DNA of 64,000 bases from contig QNQO01000449.1 in NCBI GenBank assembly GCA_003290165.1, positions 248,001 through 312,000 of the forward strand, written 5' to 3'. The translations under genes were made by a program, and so were the position numbers. Shown in pieces: positions 1 to 13,575 of this stretch. The first letter of the stretch is position 1; the number at the start of each line of letters is the position of its first letter. The notes below the pieces were generated by a model. The model ran no database searches. It saw only the letters and a program-made list of their open reading frames with translations, and was not told where the DNA came from. The DNA is from Berberis thunbergii (Eukaryota > Streptophyta > Magnoliopsida > Ranunculales > Berberidaceae).

Positions 1-1186
1 GGATTGATGTTCTCCATGAACTTGAGATTGATCTTGCCTCCATGCAAAATTTGGATGGCTTCGCCACCCAGAATTATATGTTTTGCTGAAAGGGTTTGCT
101 ATTTTATAAGCATTGATGGCTTGGACGTGCTCTTCCCCAATTGATCTTTCTAGATAAAAGATGGGACATGAATGAGTCGTATGTGTTGGCTTTGTGCAAA
201 TGGTGCAAGGAAATGTGTTAAGTTCACTGTCTGAAACCTTCATGACTGGGTGAATATTCTCAACTAAGTTAGCTTGAACTATGGATAAAGCCTGAATTTG
301 TCTCCTCATACTTTTTATTTGGGCGTGGAGATCTACTTCTTTGTTTACATCATAAAGGCATGCTTTGTTTGTAGAGATTTTATCTATTCTATTCGCAAAA
401 TCCCATTGTTGAGAGTTCTCTGACAATTTCTCAAAGAAATCAAAAGCTGCATCATCACTCAAACTCAGAAAGTTCCCTCCATTCATTGACTCAATCACGT
501 GACAATTACTTTGGGTTAACCCATTATAAAAGTATTGCACCAACCTCCAAGTCTCAAAAGCATGATGAGGACATTTAAGTAACAAGTCCTTAAATTTTTC
601 CCATGCTTCATAAAATTGTTCATCATCTCTTTGCCTAAAATATTGGATTTCCTTTCTAAGGGAAATGGTTTTCGACATTGAGCAGAATTTTTTGATGAAC
701 TTCAATTTCAATTGCTCCTATTGAGTGATGGATCCAGATGGTAATGAGTCCAACCACATCTTTGCTTTTTCCTCAATAGAGAAAGGAAATAAGCGAAGTC
801 TAACAAAATCATCATTGAAATTTGAAAGTGTTGCAAATTGTCAAAAATTCATTGATGTGAGAGTAAGGATTCTCTTTCTCCAACACCAAGCCATAAAATG
901 TAGGTAATAGCGAGATCACATGTGGCTTCAACTCGAAATTTGTTGCGGTGGTGGATGGCAACACAAAGCTTGAGGGTTGACCTTGGTGTATTGGGGTAAA
1001 ATACTTTCGAAGAGTTCTACCCCCAACATTGACTGGGTTTTCCCTAATTACAACTCTAGGTTGTTCATTCCCTTGATTTGCCATTGGATTTTTTACTTCA
1101 ACTGATGACAAAATACTCTCAAGTGGACTAAGAGGTCTATCAATGCGAGTCAAGCGTCGAGTATAGTCTTGTGACCAAACGCTCAT
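1..1186 (-). pseudogene. Ty3/gypsy (Athila-like) gag, decayed and cut by window edge
   Basis: Read on the minus strand from an ATG at 1186, the protein opens with a basic leader and then NFELKPHVISLL, the usual start of plant Athila/Tat capsid proteins. It continues with EQFYEAWEKFKDLLLKCPHH and then a CCHC-like knuckle, CTICTKPTHTTHSCP, near 190-240. The gag would coat the element RNA. It is broken by a frame change near 812-840 and by a TAG at 718-720, so it is non-functional. Upstream (higher coordinates) lie the matching PBS and LTR. Protease and pol would lie to the left, outside the window. Confidence 0.85.
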
Positions 1187-2678
1187 ACAACAGTCACAAC
1201 TCTCAAATGTGAACCTAAACTAGATGCAATTTCACTTAGAAGATGATGCACAAACAAGTCCTTGGTGTCTAGCACACAACAAATTGATTATCTTCAATCA
1301 AGTGAAAAGGACAATTGATTTGTAAGGCCCAATCTAATTTGAAGTGGAGAATGATTTTTGAGCGCCTCAAAAGTCAATTCTCACCCTAGTTAGATTTTCC
1401 CATATGTCTTGAATGTAAGTAAGGGCAACCTTATTACGTAAAAACTCCTTAGACCACCACACTAGGTAGAGATGCGTTCTATCCAGGTTTTACCCTGTTT
1501 GGTATGCTAGAACTGGCTAGGCCTTTGAAGGGCGTCTTTAAGATCCAAGGATTTCTTATGATATTTAGTTACCACTTAAACACTTTCAAGAACCCCTGTG
1601 TTCCTAATCACAACGAGATTAGACTTGCGGGAAACTCCGTTGAAGCACACTCTCTAGGCGAAAAGGTAAGAAATGGTAGTACAGTCACACTGATCTTTAC
1701 CGGCGCATACCAACTAGCACTAGAGCAGCCTTGCTTCGGAAGAGTCTAACACAGTCTTTTATATTTGTGAGGTCTATGAACACCGTTCTAATTGGCTGTA
1801 ATTATTTGAGTTCATTTTAATTAGTTTGGCCAGGTTTGAACGTGAATTGGAGTAATGGGGTGGGTAATTAAGTCTCACTCAGTTGCAATTAGTCAAGTTC
1901 GCTTTTAAGTATTAGTTTAACACAGTTCGACATCTTGCAAAAATTTCAACATCCAGAAACACTTCTTGCAGAAGATTCGAAGTGGGTTAAGAAAAGTACC
2001 TCACTTTGCTTCCGGTTGTATCTTAGACCCTGTTTTAGTTAATACAACTTAATAGTACAAATTCAAATCCTCACAATCACTTCAAAAAAAATTCTAATTA
2101 TGATCCAAGTGTCCTCCATTGTTCACTAAGTTCACCAAAGCTTTTCTCCAAGTATCATTTTTGCGCAAAACCTGAAAATTATACCATAGGAGAATGATTA
2201 ATGGTTTCAAATACAAAGTTTTGAAAATCATTCAAGTTTGGCAAAACAGTGTATTACTGGAAATTTTCAGAACTGATAGATCGCCTTTGAAAAATCATGC
2301 AGAGTTCAATACTTAATGAAATTCAGAATTTCAAGTTTCCATGGATTTCTGACAAAGCAAAGTTTTTAAAGAATATTTCTTTAAAATAATTTGGCAGCTA
2401 GAAGGTTACTGAAATTTGAAGTGAACGCAAAAAATAGTACACTGTCCAGATTGCATAGATACTACGAGAATTCAAATTATGTTTTTACCATTTATCCAAA
2501 TTAAAATCCAAAAGATTATCTAGAAACTAGACACGATGTAAAACATGATAGAATTTGGAAACGCTCAAACCAGAATAATTAATCAGTAGAAACAGGTGTC
2601 CAAACAACAGCCATCTGCAGCAATCAAAACTAGTGATAAGTATTCAAAATTGACTTTAAAACTAATTTTCCATTTCTC
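1187..2678 (-). other. Untranslated leader of the Athila-like element
   Basis: This is the stretch between the PBS and the gag start of the minus-strand retrotransposon. No sustained coding frame is visible on either strand; the short ORFs carry no recognisable motif. A long leader of this kind is common in Athila/Tat elements. Confidence 0.5.
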
Positions 2679-2696
2679 TCCCCAGCAACGGCGCCA
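2679..2696 (-). other. Primer-binding site, tRNA-Asp type
   Basis: On the minus strand this reads TGGCGCCGTTGCTGGGGA. It is complementary, with one mismatch, to the 3' end of plant tRNA-Asp, which is the PBS typical of Athila-lineage elements. It sits a few bases after the LTR terminus, preceded by the characteristic ATCAAGTTTT spacer. Confidence 0.85.
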
Positions 2697-2702
2697 AAAA
2701 CT

Positions 2703-4039
2703 TGATCATATCTCAAATCATTCCGCGAGCGCACGGTTATCTATTGAGTTAGATAACGGCAAATACGGGTCGAATCCCACAAAGAGAGCTATAAATCAGA
2801 AAAATAATCTTTAAATCTATCCTGAAACTTAACCTAATTAGAAAATATGTGGTTGATGAAATGATTGAACTAAAAGCTAAATAAAAACTGTGTAAACAAA
2901 TTACAATCAAATATGGAGATACTTAGGCTTTAGAGATCACCACCATGAGTTGATGGTTCTCTTAGGCTTATCTCAAGATTTTATTCTTCCAATCATAACT
3001 CATCCTTAGATAGGTTCTCACCTCACCTAAAGATGGGAAATTATACAATGAAGCTTATGTAATCAAACTAATTGGATAATCATTTCTAAGATTATAAGCA
3101 TTATCTAAAAACATATTAGGATTCCATACTTAAATGAAATACCTAATATCTAACAAATCATGTATAACCTTATACTACAATCATACTTAAAGCATTAAAG
3201 GGGTGGGTTTGTTAGACTCATACTAGTGAAGACATCTTGAATCTATGACTTTTAAAAAAATGAAAACAAGAGTAAGAAATGTATCCATAATTATGGAAAA
3301 CAAAACTTCAATCGATTTCATTAAACATTGACATTCAAATACATAGAGGTTATCCTTGGTAATCACAAAGTTGGTCTAATTTACATGGATGAAAATACCT
3401 TGAGAATACCTAATTGAGGTTATCCTCCATGGGCCTCACTTACACCCTAAGAGAGTGTTTAGCCATTCATGGTAAATCTTAGGTTTCTCATGGTGATAAA
3501 CATAAAGAAACGGGGAAAACTTACAAGTAAAACTCTTCAAGACTCTAAATCTCTAACTCTCAATTTTATTTCTTTTCAAGTCCTTTCCAGTATACTCCAA
3601 GCATGGGGTATTTGTAGGTGAAGAAGAATGGAAGGTGGAGTAAAATAAGGAAAAGATATTGACATAAAATAAGGAATTGTATTAGAGAAATGGATAGTGA
3701 AGTAGGAGGTGGAATGTGTAGAGATTCTTTTTGCTATGTTGAAGTTGCCATGTGGATGTTCAATTTGATTTCCTTGAGATTCGTAGATGATGATACTTTT
3801 TTGGGTTTGATTTCATGAGCCTTTGGGCTTGAAAATTTTTGATCATTGACAATGCATGTGCGAACTTCCAATGAGCTTTTTAGTTGTTGAACTTAGCCTT
3901 ATTGTGTCATTTTGTGCATATTTGATGATTAATACTTGAATTCCTACGTTATACACAAAATACACATAATGAGAGTAATTTATTAATGTCATATTAATAT
4001 GACATAACAAATATAGAATTAGGGGCGTAAAATGTACCA
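2703..4039 (-). repeat. 5' LTR of the Athila-like element
   Basis: The minus-strand end is a TGATCA just before the PBS spacer, so the inner boundary is firm. The outer boundary is inferred from a TG (minus) at 4039, where the sequence TGGTACATTTTACGCCCC resembles Athila LTR starts. The length would be about 1.34 kb. The partner LTR lies outside the window, so neither the outer end nor a TSD can be verified. Confidence 0.65.
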
Positions 4040-4679
4040 TTTATAAGCCCGTCAGAGGCGCGTTTGTCAGCTCTAGACGTTAGATATCCATAGGTTGTTC
4101 CTCTGCCCTTGGTCCACTGAGAGCTAACTGGGACATAATGACTCTCCTAAACGCAATTTTTGTTGTCATCAGGGGATAGGGTTTTTTTTCGCTTGCTTGT
4201 CTTCTTCCGCAGGCGGTGGGTTCCACTGAGTGAGCATCTCTACTGCTTGCATGATTTGCTACACTTGGGTTGTCAGTCGATCCACCCTAGAGTCCGTCAC
4301 GGGGGTTGGGGTTGTTCTCCTGCGAGGCCTGTACTGTCGGAGCTGGTGTTTGAAGGCTCAGGTCAATGTATTGTTGGCTTACCTGTCTTAGGTCAAACTC
4401 CTGAATATTTTCCTTATTAGGTCTTACAGGTATTGGCCTTGAGCATATAATGTATGAGTTTAATAGAGCACCGTGATTGGATCCAATCTTCTAGAAATTG
4501 CCTCAGTGGGCTTTGCGTTATCTGAGCTTTGCCAAATTGGGCGTTCAACTAGGCATGTTTTACTCTATTGAAGATATCATCATGACACGAGTACGGTGCG
4601 GATTACTGGACGGTTTGGTGTATCATCACTTATATAACCAACTTTACATGTCACACATGCAATGTATTGACTTTAGTAT
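4040..4679. other. Intergenic, no gene recognised
   Basis: Some open frames exist (for example 4160-4420 plus), but none shows a recognisable motif. The right part (about 4490-4680) may be older MuDR transposase sequence too degraded to align by eye. Confidence 0.4.
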
Positions 4680-4979
4680 TTGTCTATGCAACCTAAATAT
4701 GTTATGAATCAACCTCCACTTATAAGACACCCTGGCAAGCCTAGGGTGAATAGAAGAAAGGTTGCAGATGAATCATCTATGGCACCAAAAAGAAATAAGA
4801 AGAAATGCAGCAAGCGTCAACAGCTTGGACACAACAAGAGTACTTGTAAAGGGTTACTAGCTACTAAAGGTAACACCTATGGACTCAAACACCTTACTAG
4901 TAAAACACTTGAGGATTATGGACTAAATAACTTTAGGTACGATTGCAGAAAACAAAACTACAGTTGCAGAGGGAATTAG
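4680..4979 (+). pseudogene. MuDR/MULE transposase C-terminal fragment
   Basis: The translation has the pattern PPLIRHPGKPRVNRRK, followed about 30 residues later by KCSKRQQLGHNKSTCKG. That is the proline/arginine linker plus terminal zinc knuckle of plant MuDR transposases. The second knuckle cysteine (KCSxC in the family) is Arg here, and the catalytic core and SWIM finger are absent or unrecognisable upstream. It is a dead terminal fragment. A related coding-like stretch (about 5047-5240) follows in another frame and may be the original tail. Confidence 0.7.
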
Positions 4980-6721
4980 TGTTCCACAAGGGTCAACCAA
5001 TGATGGTCAAAACATTGTCTCGAAACCACTATTAGTTTTTCCATCTATGCCAGGCCTAAGAAGAATTCAAAAAAAGAAATCTAAGAATATTGGTTCTACT
5101 AGTAATGAAGAGCAAAGTCACGGTGAAAGTGGTTGGGCAAGGTGGTTCAACAATCCTAGCTTTGAGAATGCGGGGCCATTAACACCTGTTGGGTTAGAGT
5201 GTTCTTCAAATGAGTCAGAACTTGACTCAATCTCAATTTCAAACAATAGCTTAAGTCTTGTTTTTTTTTTTAACACTAATTGGCTATTTGCATCTATCTT
5301 TTATTTGGGTTATTTTTTGGAAACATCAAAATTTTTTGAACATGTATAGGTTTTTGGAAATATTGATGTCTTTCACATATGTATAGCTCTTTTGGAAATA
5401 TGGAGTTTTTTTTTATACATGTGTAGGTCTCTTGTGGCATGTTGTACTTAGTATGAATTATGGTTGTCTTTGAGGCAGGTTCAACTATAGAACTCAATTA
5501 GTTTTATGTATAATTCCTTATTAGCCTCCATTAGTTTGAATATAATTTCTAATTGACCCCATCTTTGTTAAAAAGAAATTAGTCATTTTGATAACATGTG
5601 CAAACCACGTGCAAAAGTGTAAGTTGATCATTTTGAAAAAATTGAATGGAGTTTGTGAGTCAGCATAGTTGAACACAAGGTTATGGGTGTTAGACTGGAA
5701 TACAAAAACTAATTGGGTCAAATAGGAATAGTCATAAATGGGAAACAACCCTTTTAAAAAAGACAAAATGAAATAAAGTTTGATTTAAATTGGAAAGTCG
5801 GGTTGATATGGGGAAGAATTTCATTAGGAATTTGTATAGAAATAGAATTAAAAAGGTGTCTAAGAATAAAATTGTGGGAGGTTGAGTTCGTTAGATTTGG
5901 GGGTCTTAATTGATCAAGCTTTATGGATCCTTATTGGGCTTTTGTACACATGTTTGGTTGAACTTAATGGTCTTTGAACTTGGACTTCAATTATTTGTCA
6001 AAATTTATGCAGAGCCTCAAAAGTGTGATTTTCAAAATTTCTTTAGCACATGTGTGGGTTCCTGAAAATAAACAAGGCACTTGTTGCAATAAGGTTATGA
6101 TAGTACGCGCAAATAGGTAAAATGACTTGAAATGTAAAATTTGCAACGATACAAAAAGTATAAAATGTTTTTTCAAAGAATAATGTTCTAAATTCCATTA
6201 GAAAAACAATAGGATGTTGTTTGGCTTTTATCAAACCTCTCCGCGGGAACCAAAGATATGCACTGAATGTAACACTTTTGATCATGAACCGAACAAAAAT
6301 ATAAAGGATATTGAAGGGTGAACTACCAAAAGGAAAAGATAAAATATAAAATATAGAAGAAAGACCATTGATAAGAGTCTTGAATGGTAGGATTGTTGTT
6401 GTCAAAAAGAAATAAGGGCATGTTGTTCAGAATGAATGAATTTCCGTAAGAAGAAGAAAAAGAGTCACTAAAATGCTAGAGCGAACCATAAAGCATTGAA
6501 TAAACAAAGTGTTTTTAATGTTTTTGAATCCCTTGCAACCGATGCAAACCTTTCAAAAGAGCGTGATATTGAAAAAGGAAAAATAACATACGAGATGACA
6601 TTACTTCAAAGATGGTTAAGAGTTCAAAACTCAAGTGACAACAACAACAAAGCTAGTCGTGAATGCAAAATCAGGAACAAATGGAAGAACAAACAAAGTT
6701 TCCAAGAACCTCGAACAACCT
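4980..6721. other. Intergenic / decayed TE sequence
   Basis: Apart from a Ser-rich coding-like stretch at 5047-5240 (possible MuDR tail), I recognise nothing. A loosely repeated phrase containing 'tttttggaaatat' and 'atgtgtaggt' recurs between 5320 and 5430. Confidence 0.4.
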
Positions 6722-6811
6722 CTGATCATAGCTAGAAAAGAATCAACTTATGTTGAGTGAGCAAAAGCTGATCATAGCTAGAAAAGAATCGACTTATGTT
6801 GAGTGAGCAAG
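6722..6811 (+). repeat. Tandem duplication, about 46-bp unit
   Basis: Two adjacent copies begin CTGATCATAGCTAGAAAAG, at 6722 and 6768. They differ by one substitution and by a short deletion at the end of the second. No function is apparent. Confidence 0.9.
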
Positions 6812-7593
6812 CTAATACTGCAGCAATAAAAATTAGAATTGATTAGGAATACTACCTTCTATATGAAGATGGTGGTCCACTCACTTTATCTTTATCTAAG
6901 GTTAACAATGAATTGAAGATGATAAATGTATATGACAATGGGAACGAAGTTACCAATGAAGTGAAGTGAAGGAAACAATACAAAGGCATGGTGAGGATGT
7001 ATTGAAAGAAGGTTACACAAAGCTAAAAGTTATATTGGAAAATAAATCCAATCCCACAAAAGTAATGGTGGATCAAAATACTAGAAGAGATATTGAAGAT
7101 ACATTTGAGGATAACACAACAAAGTCACTTATGAGAGAAATTCCTCAAAGATCTTCTAGACGCAAGAAGGAAAATCCCAAGTTTGCATGTGATTTGAGGT
7201 GTAAACCAATAAAAAAAAAGGTAGATGAATATTAGCATTAGTTGTTGGAATTTTTTCAGTACTAGCATATACCTAGTATTTAATTTCCGTAACTTCCAAG
7301 TCTGCGTGTTTCAAGGACATCACTTCAACTTTTTTATTTGTTAGGGAAGATGGTGGGGAATATCCTCCTCAAGATGATCAATTGGCGCCTACCAGGAAAA
7401 CAAGTTTAAGTATATGTTCTAAGAAACCATCTTGGCATCTCATCAATGAGCTTAACCCCTAGCTTGAAGCTTGTTGAATCATCTTTTAGTCTAATTTGAG
7501 AAGTGTGACAAAACCTTATTTCCTTGTGATGGTGTAGTGAATGATGAAGGAACAACAAACTACTGTAATTTGATGTCTTTTGATGCACGTTTG
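6812..7593. other. No recognised gene
   Basis: There is a Lys-rich open frame at 6966-7235 (plus) without any motif I know. The remainder is non-coding. The hAT MITE target-site duplication begins at the right border. Confidence 0.35.
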
Positions 7594-7601
7594 ATTATTA
7601 A

Positions 7602-8385
7602 TAGGGGTGGGCACGAAACGGGATGGACCTCATCCCACCCATCCCGTTCGTTCGGGACCGGGATGGGATCGGGATAGACCTCATCCCATCCCAAACGGGT
7701 TCGAGACAGAACAAGGGGGGATGAGCATGTATTAAATAGTCTTTTAATGATGAATAACAAAAAAAGTCATCTCACATTGCTCACACACCAATAATACATA
7801 ATTTATGTACGTGTAGCTTTCATCATAACAATATAAAATATCATAAAAAATTTCACCTCACATTGCTCCTAATTGTATCTTGTATGAATGATATGAGTTC
7901 TCAAGTTGTCTTAATATAAGTTTAAAAATGAAAAATATTGTTCATTGACTAGATTTTCAACTACATAACTCATAGTACCAAAAACTAAAAAACTAAACCA
8001 AACCATCACTTGCCTTATTTTCTAAAAAGAATAATTGTCCTACAACCAATCTAAAATATGAAAAAACATAAATTTCATCGGTTCTATTTGACCTAAAATG
8101 TTCAAGCTGAAGTTTCTATCTAAACAAAGAGTACCAAATCAAGCAAGTTCTCAAATAATAGATGTTTTGATTTAATTTCAACACATCCTAAACTTTCCTT
8201 TAGAAAAGTAATTTGATTAAATTAATAATAATAATTATTAAATAAATAAGTTCGGGACGGGATGGGCAGGATTGAAAATCTCCATCCCGATCCCATCGCA
8301 CTTTAGATCAGGATCGGGATGAGTTTGATCAATTCGGATCGGGCCGAGACAGGATCAAGATTGTAGGATGGGATGCCCACCCCTA
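7602..8385. mobile_element. hAT-family MITE with 8-bp TSD
   Basis: The termini are TAGGGGTGGGCA on the left and TGCCCACCCCTA on the right, perfect inverted repeats of 12 bp and typical of plant hAT transposons. They are flanked by the identical 8-bp sequence ATTATTAA at 7594-7601 and 8386-8393, the hAT signature TSD. Subterminal regions are full of GGGATGGG/CCCATCCC and GGGATCGGGAT repeats, likely transposase-binding sites. The 784-bp interior is AT-rich with no transposase, so it is non-autonomous. Confidence 0.92.
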
Positions 8386-8393
8386 ATTATTAA

Positions 8394-10635
8394 TGATAAT
8401 GTTCAGGGATCCTCAAAACCATAGTTGTCTTTCCAAAACAATTCACAACTTTAAAACTAAGGTTCAGTTGAATAAAAAAAGGGATTTATTGAGTTACCCC
8501 TCCTCCCCCAATTATTAATCCCGAACTTAAGTTACCCTCAATTTTTTATAAAAATTGGTAGTGGCCAAACCGACAGTCTATGTCTGTCACACCATCTTGA
8601 CTTAACTATGACACGAATAAACATGTAAGTCTCCCAAATTTTCATATTGACCAAAATACCTAACAGACATAATGTGAAAAATGTATCTCGAGGCATATTC
8701 GATGGTGGTGAGGATTAAATACCTAAAATAAAAAATATATATAAATGATTTAAAAAAACCTTATGTAGTTTCCATTCAAAACCTCCCCCATTTCCTATAT
8801 GTTTCACTCCGTTCCGTGCACCATATTTGACCACCACTTACAGTTCCAATCTCCATTACAGAAGAACTTAATACTAATTCAACAAGAATACTCCGAATTC
8901 CATTGAATTTGAGTTTTGATCTCGAATGATTGGTGGAATTGACAGACAATGAAATAGGTTAGAATCTAGGGTTTCTTCAAAGAAGGATCGTCAAGAGTTT
9001 TAGTTGAGAATGGTCTGATCATGAGGATATGTCATGAAATAATTTTTAGGATATTAAAGTATTCAAAGATCAAAAGGAAATGGAGATATTATTTCATCTT
9101 CTTTCGTCATATTCACTTTGTTAGACCCATATACAAAATAATTAACAAAAATCTTGGAGACATACCATCGTTTTTATAACATAAGAAATTTTGAGTTGGC
9201 TCTTGAAAATATGTGATAAGTACCCAAAACATTAATTTTTATGCTCCATTTAGCTCTTTATTAGTATCTAGTGGTGCTTAAAATTAATTAAATATGTGTA
9301 TTTATCTCGAATTTGATTATTGTCATAATTTTTGCATAAAATTGAGAAATACGGTAAATTCGAGACAATTCTTCCATAAGTTTGCATGACAAAGACAATT
9401 AGAGAAATTTTGAAATCAATGAAAATATGAAATTCGAGGCATTTAGGCATGTTCATGGCACGTGTATCACTAGTTTCATTTCAAGACCATATTATAGAAG
9501 TTAAGATTTGATTCCAATTAGTGTCGCTTTATGATGGAGACATATGTCAAGTTTCAAGATAAGAACTTCAAGTGTGGAGCATGCAATCATCAGGGCAAAT
9601 AAAACATCAACTCAAAGCATATTTCAAGATAAATAAAACATTAAATAAAAGTAATTCATTGCGATGAGTTTTGTTTCACAAAGCACACACGTGCAAATGT
9701 ATCTACCTTCAATTAAAACTCTCTTGATGTATCTATCCATAATTATGACTCCCTTAATTTTATATGACATGATTTAGAACATAATCAAGGGATTTGTAAG
9801 ATTTTCCCCCCATTTCTAGCTTTGGAGGAGAACATTATAAATTTACTCTTAAAAAAGGCATCTCATAAATTTCCTTTTTTTTATCTCTAACGTTAGATTA
9901 GTTCTTGTTTTTCGTTGAAGCTTTTGTTCAAGTCAAGTTTCTTACATGTAGTTTTTAGTTTTGAATGCAAGAAAATTAGTCTTTTCTTTATGCATTAGTT
10001 TATTGATGAATTTAAGTAGTTTACCTCCTCTTATTTTCTAGTTCTACAAATTACTCTTAGATTAATTCATCACAACTCAATAAGGGGAGATGAACTCTAT
10101 TGAGTGATGTAGAGTTTTTTTAACAAAAACATTTGTATAATTTTTATTAATCATAGATTCAACCAATGAATCAAAATTGTCAAATCAAAATATGGACAAT
10201 GAAGGATTATGCGAGATGAAGATAAAGACTTCGAAACAAGAATTATATTTATTTATAATAGTTTTTTAGCTCTTCGTAAATTGTAACCATTCATTGAAAA
10301 ATAACCATCAAAAGAGGGGTGGATTAATGATGGTTGAGAAGCTTCTTTTATCATCCAAAGATATAGGTGAAATTATACGTTAGAAAATAATTTTTATTTT
10401 ATCATTGGTATTGAATAAAAAAAAATTAAAGAAATTTATGCAAGTGTTTAAAAAAAATCTTAGAATGTGTTAACAATTAATTTCTACAAAGCTAAGAGGT
10501 GGATTCTCCAATCATTAGGACCTTTGTTTTAATTGGTTAAGTTTGTTTAGTAATTTTCTTCCTCGATTTCAATCATATTTTTGTTTTAAAAAATATATAC
10601 ATAATATTTTTCTCAAAATCTTATTGTTATTGATG
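8394..10635. other. Gene-free AT-rich stretch
   Basis: No coding sequence, RNA gene or terminal-repeat structure is recognised in these 2.2 kb. Confidence 0.4.
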
Positions 10636-11210
10636 CAGTCGTTTTCCGCTCCCTGTTTGACTTAGTCTTCCTGGCCTACACAAGTAACGTGCGTGAGTCA
10701 CGGACCACCATTGTGGTAGTCGATGACACTCCGATGCTAAATTCAGACAGGGATCCGAGGAAGGTGTAATGCTATAAACAAGGAATTTTTAGTGTGCCTT
10801 AGCTTACCAACCTCATGTCTTATTTATAGTGCAAGAGTCCTGGTTCGATTAGACCATCGATGACGTAGTTTAGGTAGGTGATCAGACGCCAATGATGTCA
10901 CCAGCTGGGTTCATCTGCTTGCATTATGGGATGCTTCAAACTGGAGTGTGTTTTTCTGTTTTGGACGTGATTTGGGAATTCTTGGACCTTCTTGGGATTC
11001 CTCCGGACCAGTTGGGGCCTAATGGATATAGGATTATCCTTCTCATTCTGATTAGGGCGAAGGAGGCTGACATCTGCGTGACTCTGCGAGTAATCCAATT
11101 GCTGACTTTTCCTCGACTGAAAAGTAACGCCGTCTGCAAGATGACGTCGCCGGCTTGCTTTGCGAATCTTCCCGATGACTTCAAATTTTGACAGAATTAT
11201 TGCTTCTTAG
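10636..11210 (-). repeat. LTR-like segment (Ty3/gypsy Tat/Ogre style)
   Basis: On the minus strand the segment ends in CGACTGCATCA and is GC-richer than its surroundings. It contains a TATA-like CTATAAATAAG near 10825-10840 and phrases (CATCGGAGTGTCATCGAC) typical of Tat/Ogre LTRs. No PBS follows the end, so it could be a solo or 3' LTR remnant. The start is not defined and no TSD was found. Confidence 0.4.
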
Positions 11211-11213
11211 CCC

Positions 11214-12060
11214 CTGCGAGTTCAAAGTACTTCCGGTTCAAGGGTCGTTCTCTCGAGTTGGAGATCAAACCACTTCGTAAGTGCAAATTTTCCCTTTGGT
11301 TTTGTTGCACTTGATTGCGTGCTAATAATTGTTTGTGTTTTTTCTTGTAGGAAGGTTTCCCACTACTCCTCTTACCCTAGAAAAGCAAAACACTATGGAA
11401 ACGTTCTGAGGCTTGTCAACAAGAAACGTGGTAAATATCATATGCATCCCCAAGTTCATCCGTAGTGGGCTCCGAGACAACTGGCACGTGGCCTCCATTT
11501 CTACAGAACATCTCGAGTCAATCCTGAAGATGGGCCCCCTCTAGGAAGAGGAAGGTTGTTGGGGCCACAGCTCCTGTTTTGTTCGACACAAAGGAGCCGT
11601 CTGAGACGCTAGCCTCTTTTGTGAGTTTGAAGAGGTCTCATATCATAACTAGGTTGTCTTCAGCACGACCCACTCCAATGAGTGAAGAGCACGAGTCTGA
11701 TTGGCTCGTCAAGGCGGAGACTGATGTATCCGACTAGGAGAAAGACTACCTGCGATTTGCCGGGGTTGAAGAGAGGTCGAACCTTAGTGATGCGCAGGCT
11801 AAAGCTTTGAGTAAGCGGCTGATACAGGTTGCAATGGAGGCAATAGAAGGTTCCTGTGAAGATTCGCCTGAGGTTGTAGAATCTAATCATCCCATTGGTG
11901 TGCTGTCTGATAGTGGTTGTGGTGGCACATGCCAAGTTTCTTGTAGTCTGCATTGTTCACCATCTTGTTCTAGGCCACGGCTCGAGATTTGGATAATTCG
12001 CTTCCTACCCTTCCTTTGGATCCTATTGTGCCACTTGCAGTAAAGGGTCGGTAGCTCATA
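11214..12060 (+). pseudogene. Coding-like TE debris, unidentified
   Basis: There is an exon-like structure on the plus strand: a GTAAGT near 11277 and a TTGTAG acceptor near 11350. It is followed by frames reading IRSGLRDNWHVASISTEHLE and later ALSKRLIQVAMEAIEGS, with several stops and frame changes between. GC content is higher than in flanking DNA. I do not recognise the family; a retroelement gag or plant transposon protein is possible. Confidence 0.3.
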
Positions 12061-13372
12061 AGAAGGAAAAAGTTGTGGAGGAAAGCCTGAAAACAGTGGC
12101 AACTGCGAATGGTGGGAATTTAGTGCATGTTGGTTGAATAGCATTTATAATCTTATTCCTAAATCATATAAAGAAATTTTGAAAGTTTGTTATTAACTTC
12201 AATGATTTGCAATCTATGCATAACAAAAATCATTGTCGGGATTCAGATATGCATGTTTCGTTAAAGAGTGAGGCTAAGGAATCAGGTTCTAATGTGTTAT
12301 TATTAGAAGAATTTTTTACAACCTTGAGACACAAATAAACATTTTGGAGATTTATCATTCATTCAAGATCACGCCACATCACCTTAGTTGCAAATACATG
12401 ATTTTCTAGCGATTTTGTTAGTTAAAAGAAGCTTAATTGTTACTCCTGACATCCATTGTTTCTAATTAGTTTTTATGGAAACAATGATTAGATGCATTCT
12501 CGATTTCTCTTTCGCAACTTATTTGCACGTATGAAAAGCTTTAATGGGCTTAATCACTAATAAAATTAGAAAGCTAGTAAACGTGAAATGACCTCATGTT
12601 GTATTTTAATATAAAAATGCTAATCAAGAAAAATATCCACTATGAGAGGTTGGCCAAATCATCTAACCAGCTACCAGTTTTATTATCATTGTTGTAAGGG
12701 TTTTTTAAATGGCTTTTAATTATTGCAGTGTTACACACTCGAAGAATGAAGTTCATGTATTCATGCCTCTAAATGTTGACGTGCTACAAAAATGTGTTAG
12801 GCTGTAGATTTGATTCTCTATTACCAATTACACAGGATATCTAAACTCTTAACTGACTTCTAAACTAATACGAAAAAAAAAAAACGAATGAGAAAAGCAC
12901 AAAAATAAAATAAAGAAAAACAAGAGAGGAATAATGACATTTTAAGCAATTTGGCAAATAAAACAACAACAACCAATTACCTAATGTCCCTGGTTGTAGT
13001 CGCCAAGTTAAAACAGTCCATAAATAGAGCCAAATATCAGTTAATTGCTTCTTCACTTCACACCAAATAGATTTCCCTAGCTAATTTGTAAAAGTGATAT
13101 AAGAGCAATATGGCGGGCGCCTAGAAGAAGAAACAACTCATCATCCTCTTTACCTGGTGATCTTCTAATTACTTCTTCCATTTTTTTCCTATGTTTTCTA
13201 TAACATCTCTTGAATGCACATTAATACCAAAATTTTGAGTTTATTAACTTCAATTTATGACTGTCGGGATCAATTTCTACACAGTTACGTCTAAATCCAA
13301 AAAAGAAGAAAACTACTCGGTTTTTTTTTTTTTTTTCGAATTCCATGTCTAGTTCACTTATCGTAAATATCT
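12061..13372. other. Intergenic, nothing recognised
   Basis: Non-coding and AT-rich, with a poly-T run at about 13320-13336. The left TSD of the copia element (TGTAT) is at 13373-13377. Confidence 0.5.
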
Positions 13373-13377
13373 TGTAT

Positions 13378-13568
13378 TAATAAGATAAATTTGTGTGAAA
13401 GTTGTTGATTCATTTGTTGAGCAATACATGAATTTATACAAGAATAAGCTATCATAATTATATGTTAATCAAGATCCATGAATCATGCTAAAGCATATTA
13501 AGATCCAAGAATCATTCCAATCACAATATTAGACCAAATTCATTGAACCAAATTCTTTCCTTTTAACA
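13378..13568 (-). repeat. copia 3' LTR
   Basis: On the minus strand it starts TGTTAAAAGGAAAGAATTTG immediately after the PPT and ends at the TSD. It is colinear with 17174-17349. Small indels (for example TCTAATAT and ACATATA present here only) and scattered substitutions suggest an insertion that is not very recent. Confidence 0.9.
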
Positions 13569-13575
13569 CTCCCCC

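Noticed and set aside
10636..12060. A complete Tat/Ogre retrotransposon
   Set aside because: Only one LTR-like end is visible, with no PBS next to it and no pol motifs. The coding-like part on the opposite strand does not match a known gag by eye.
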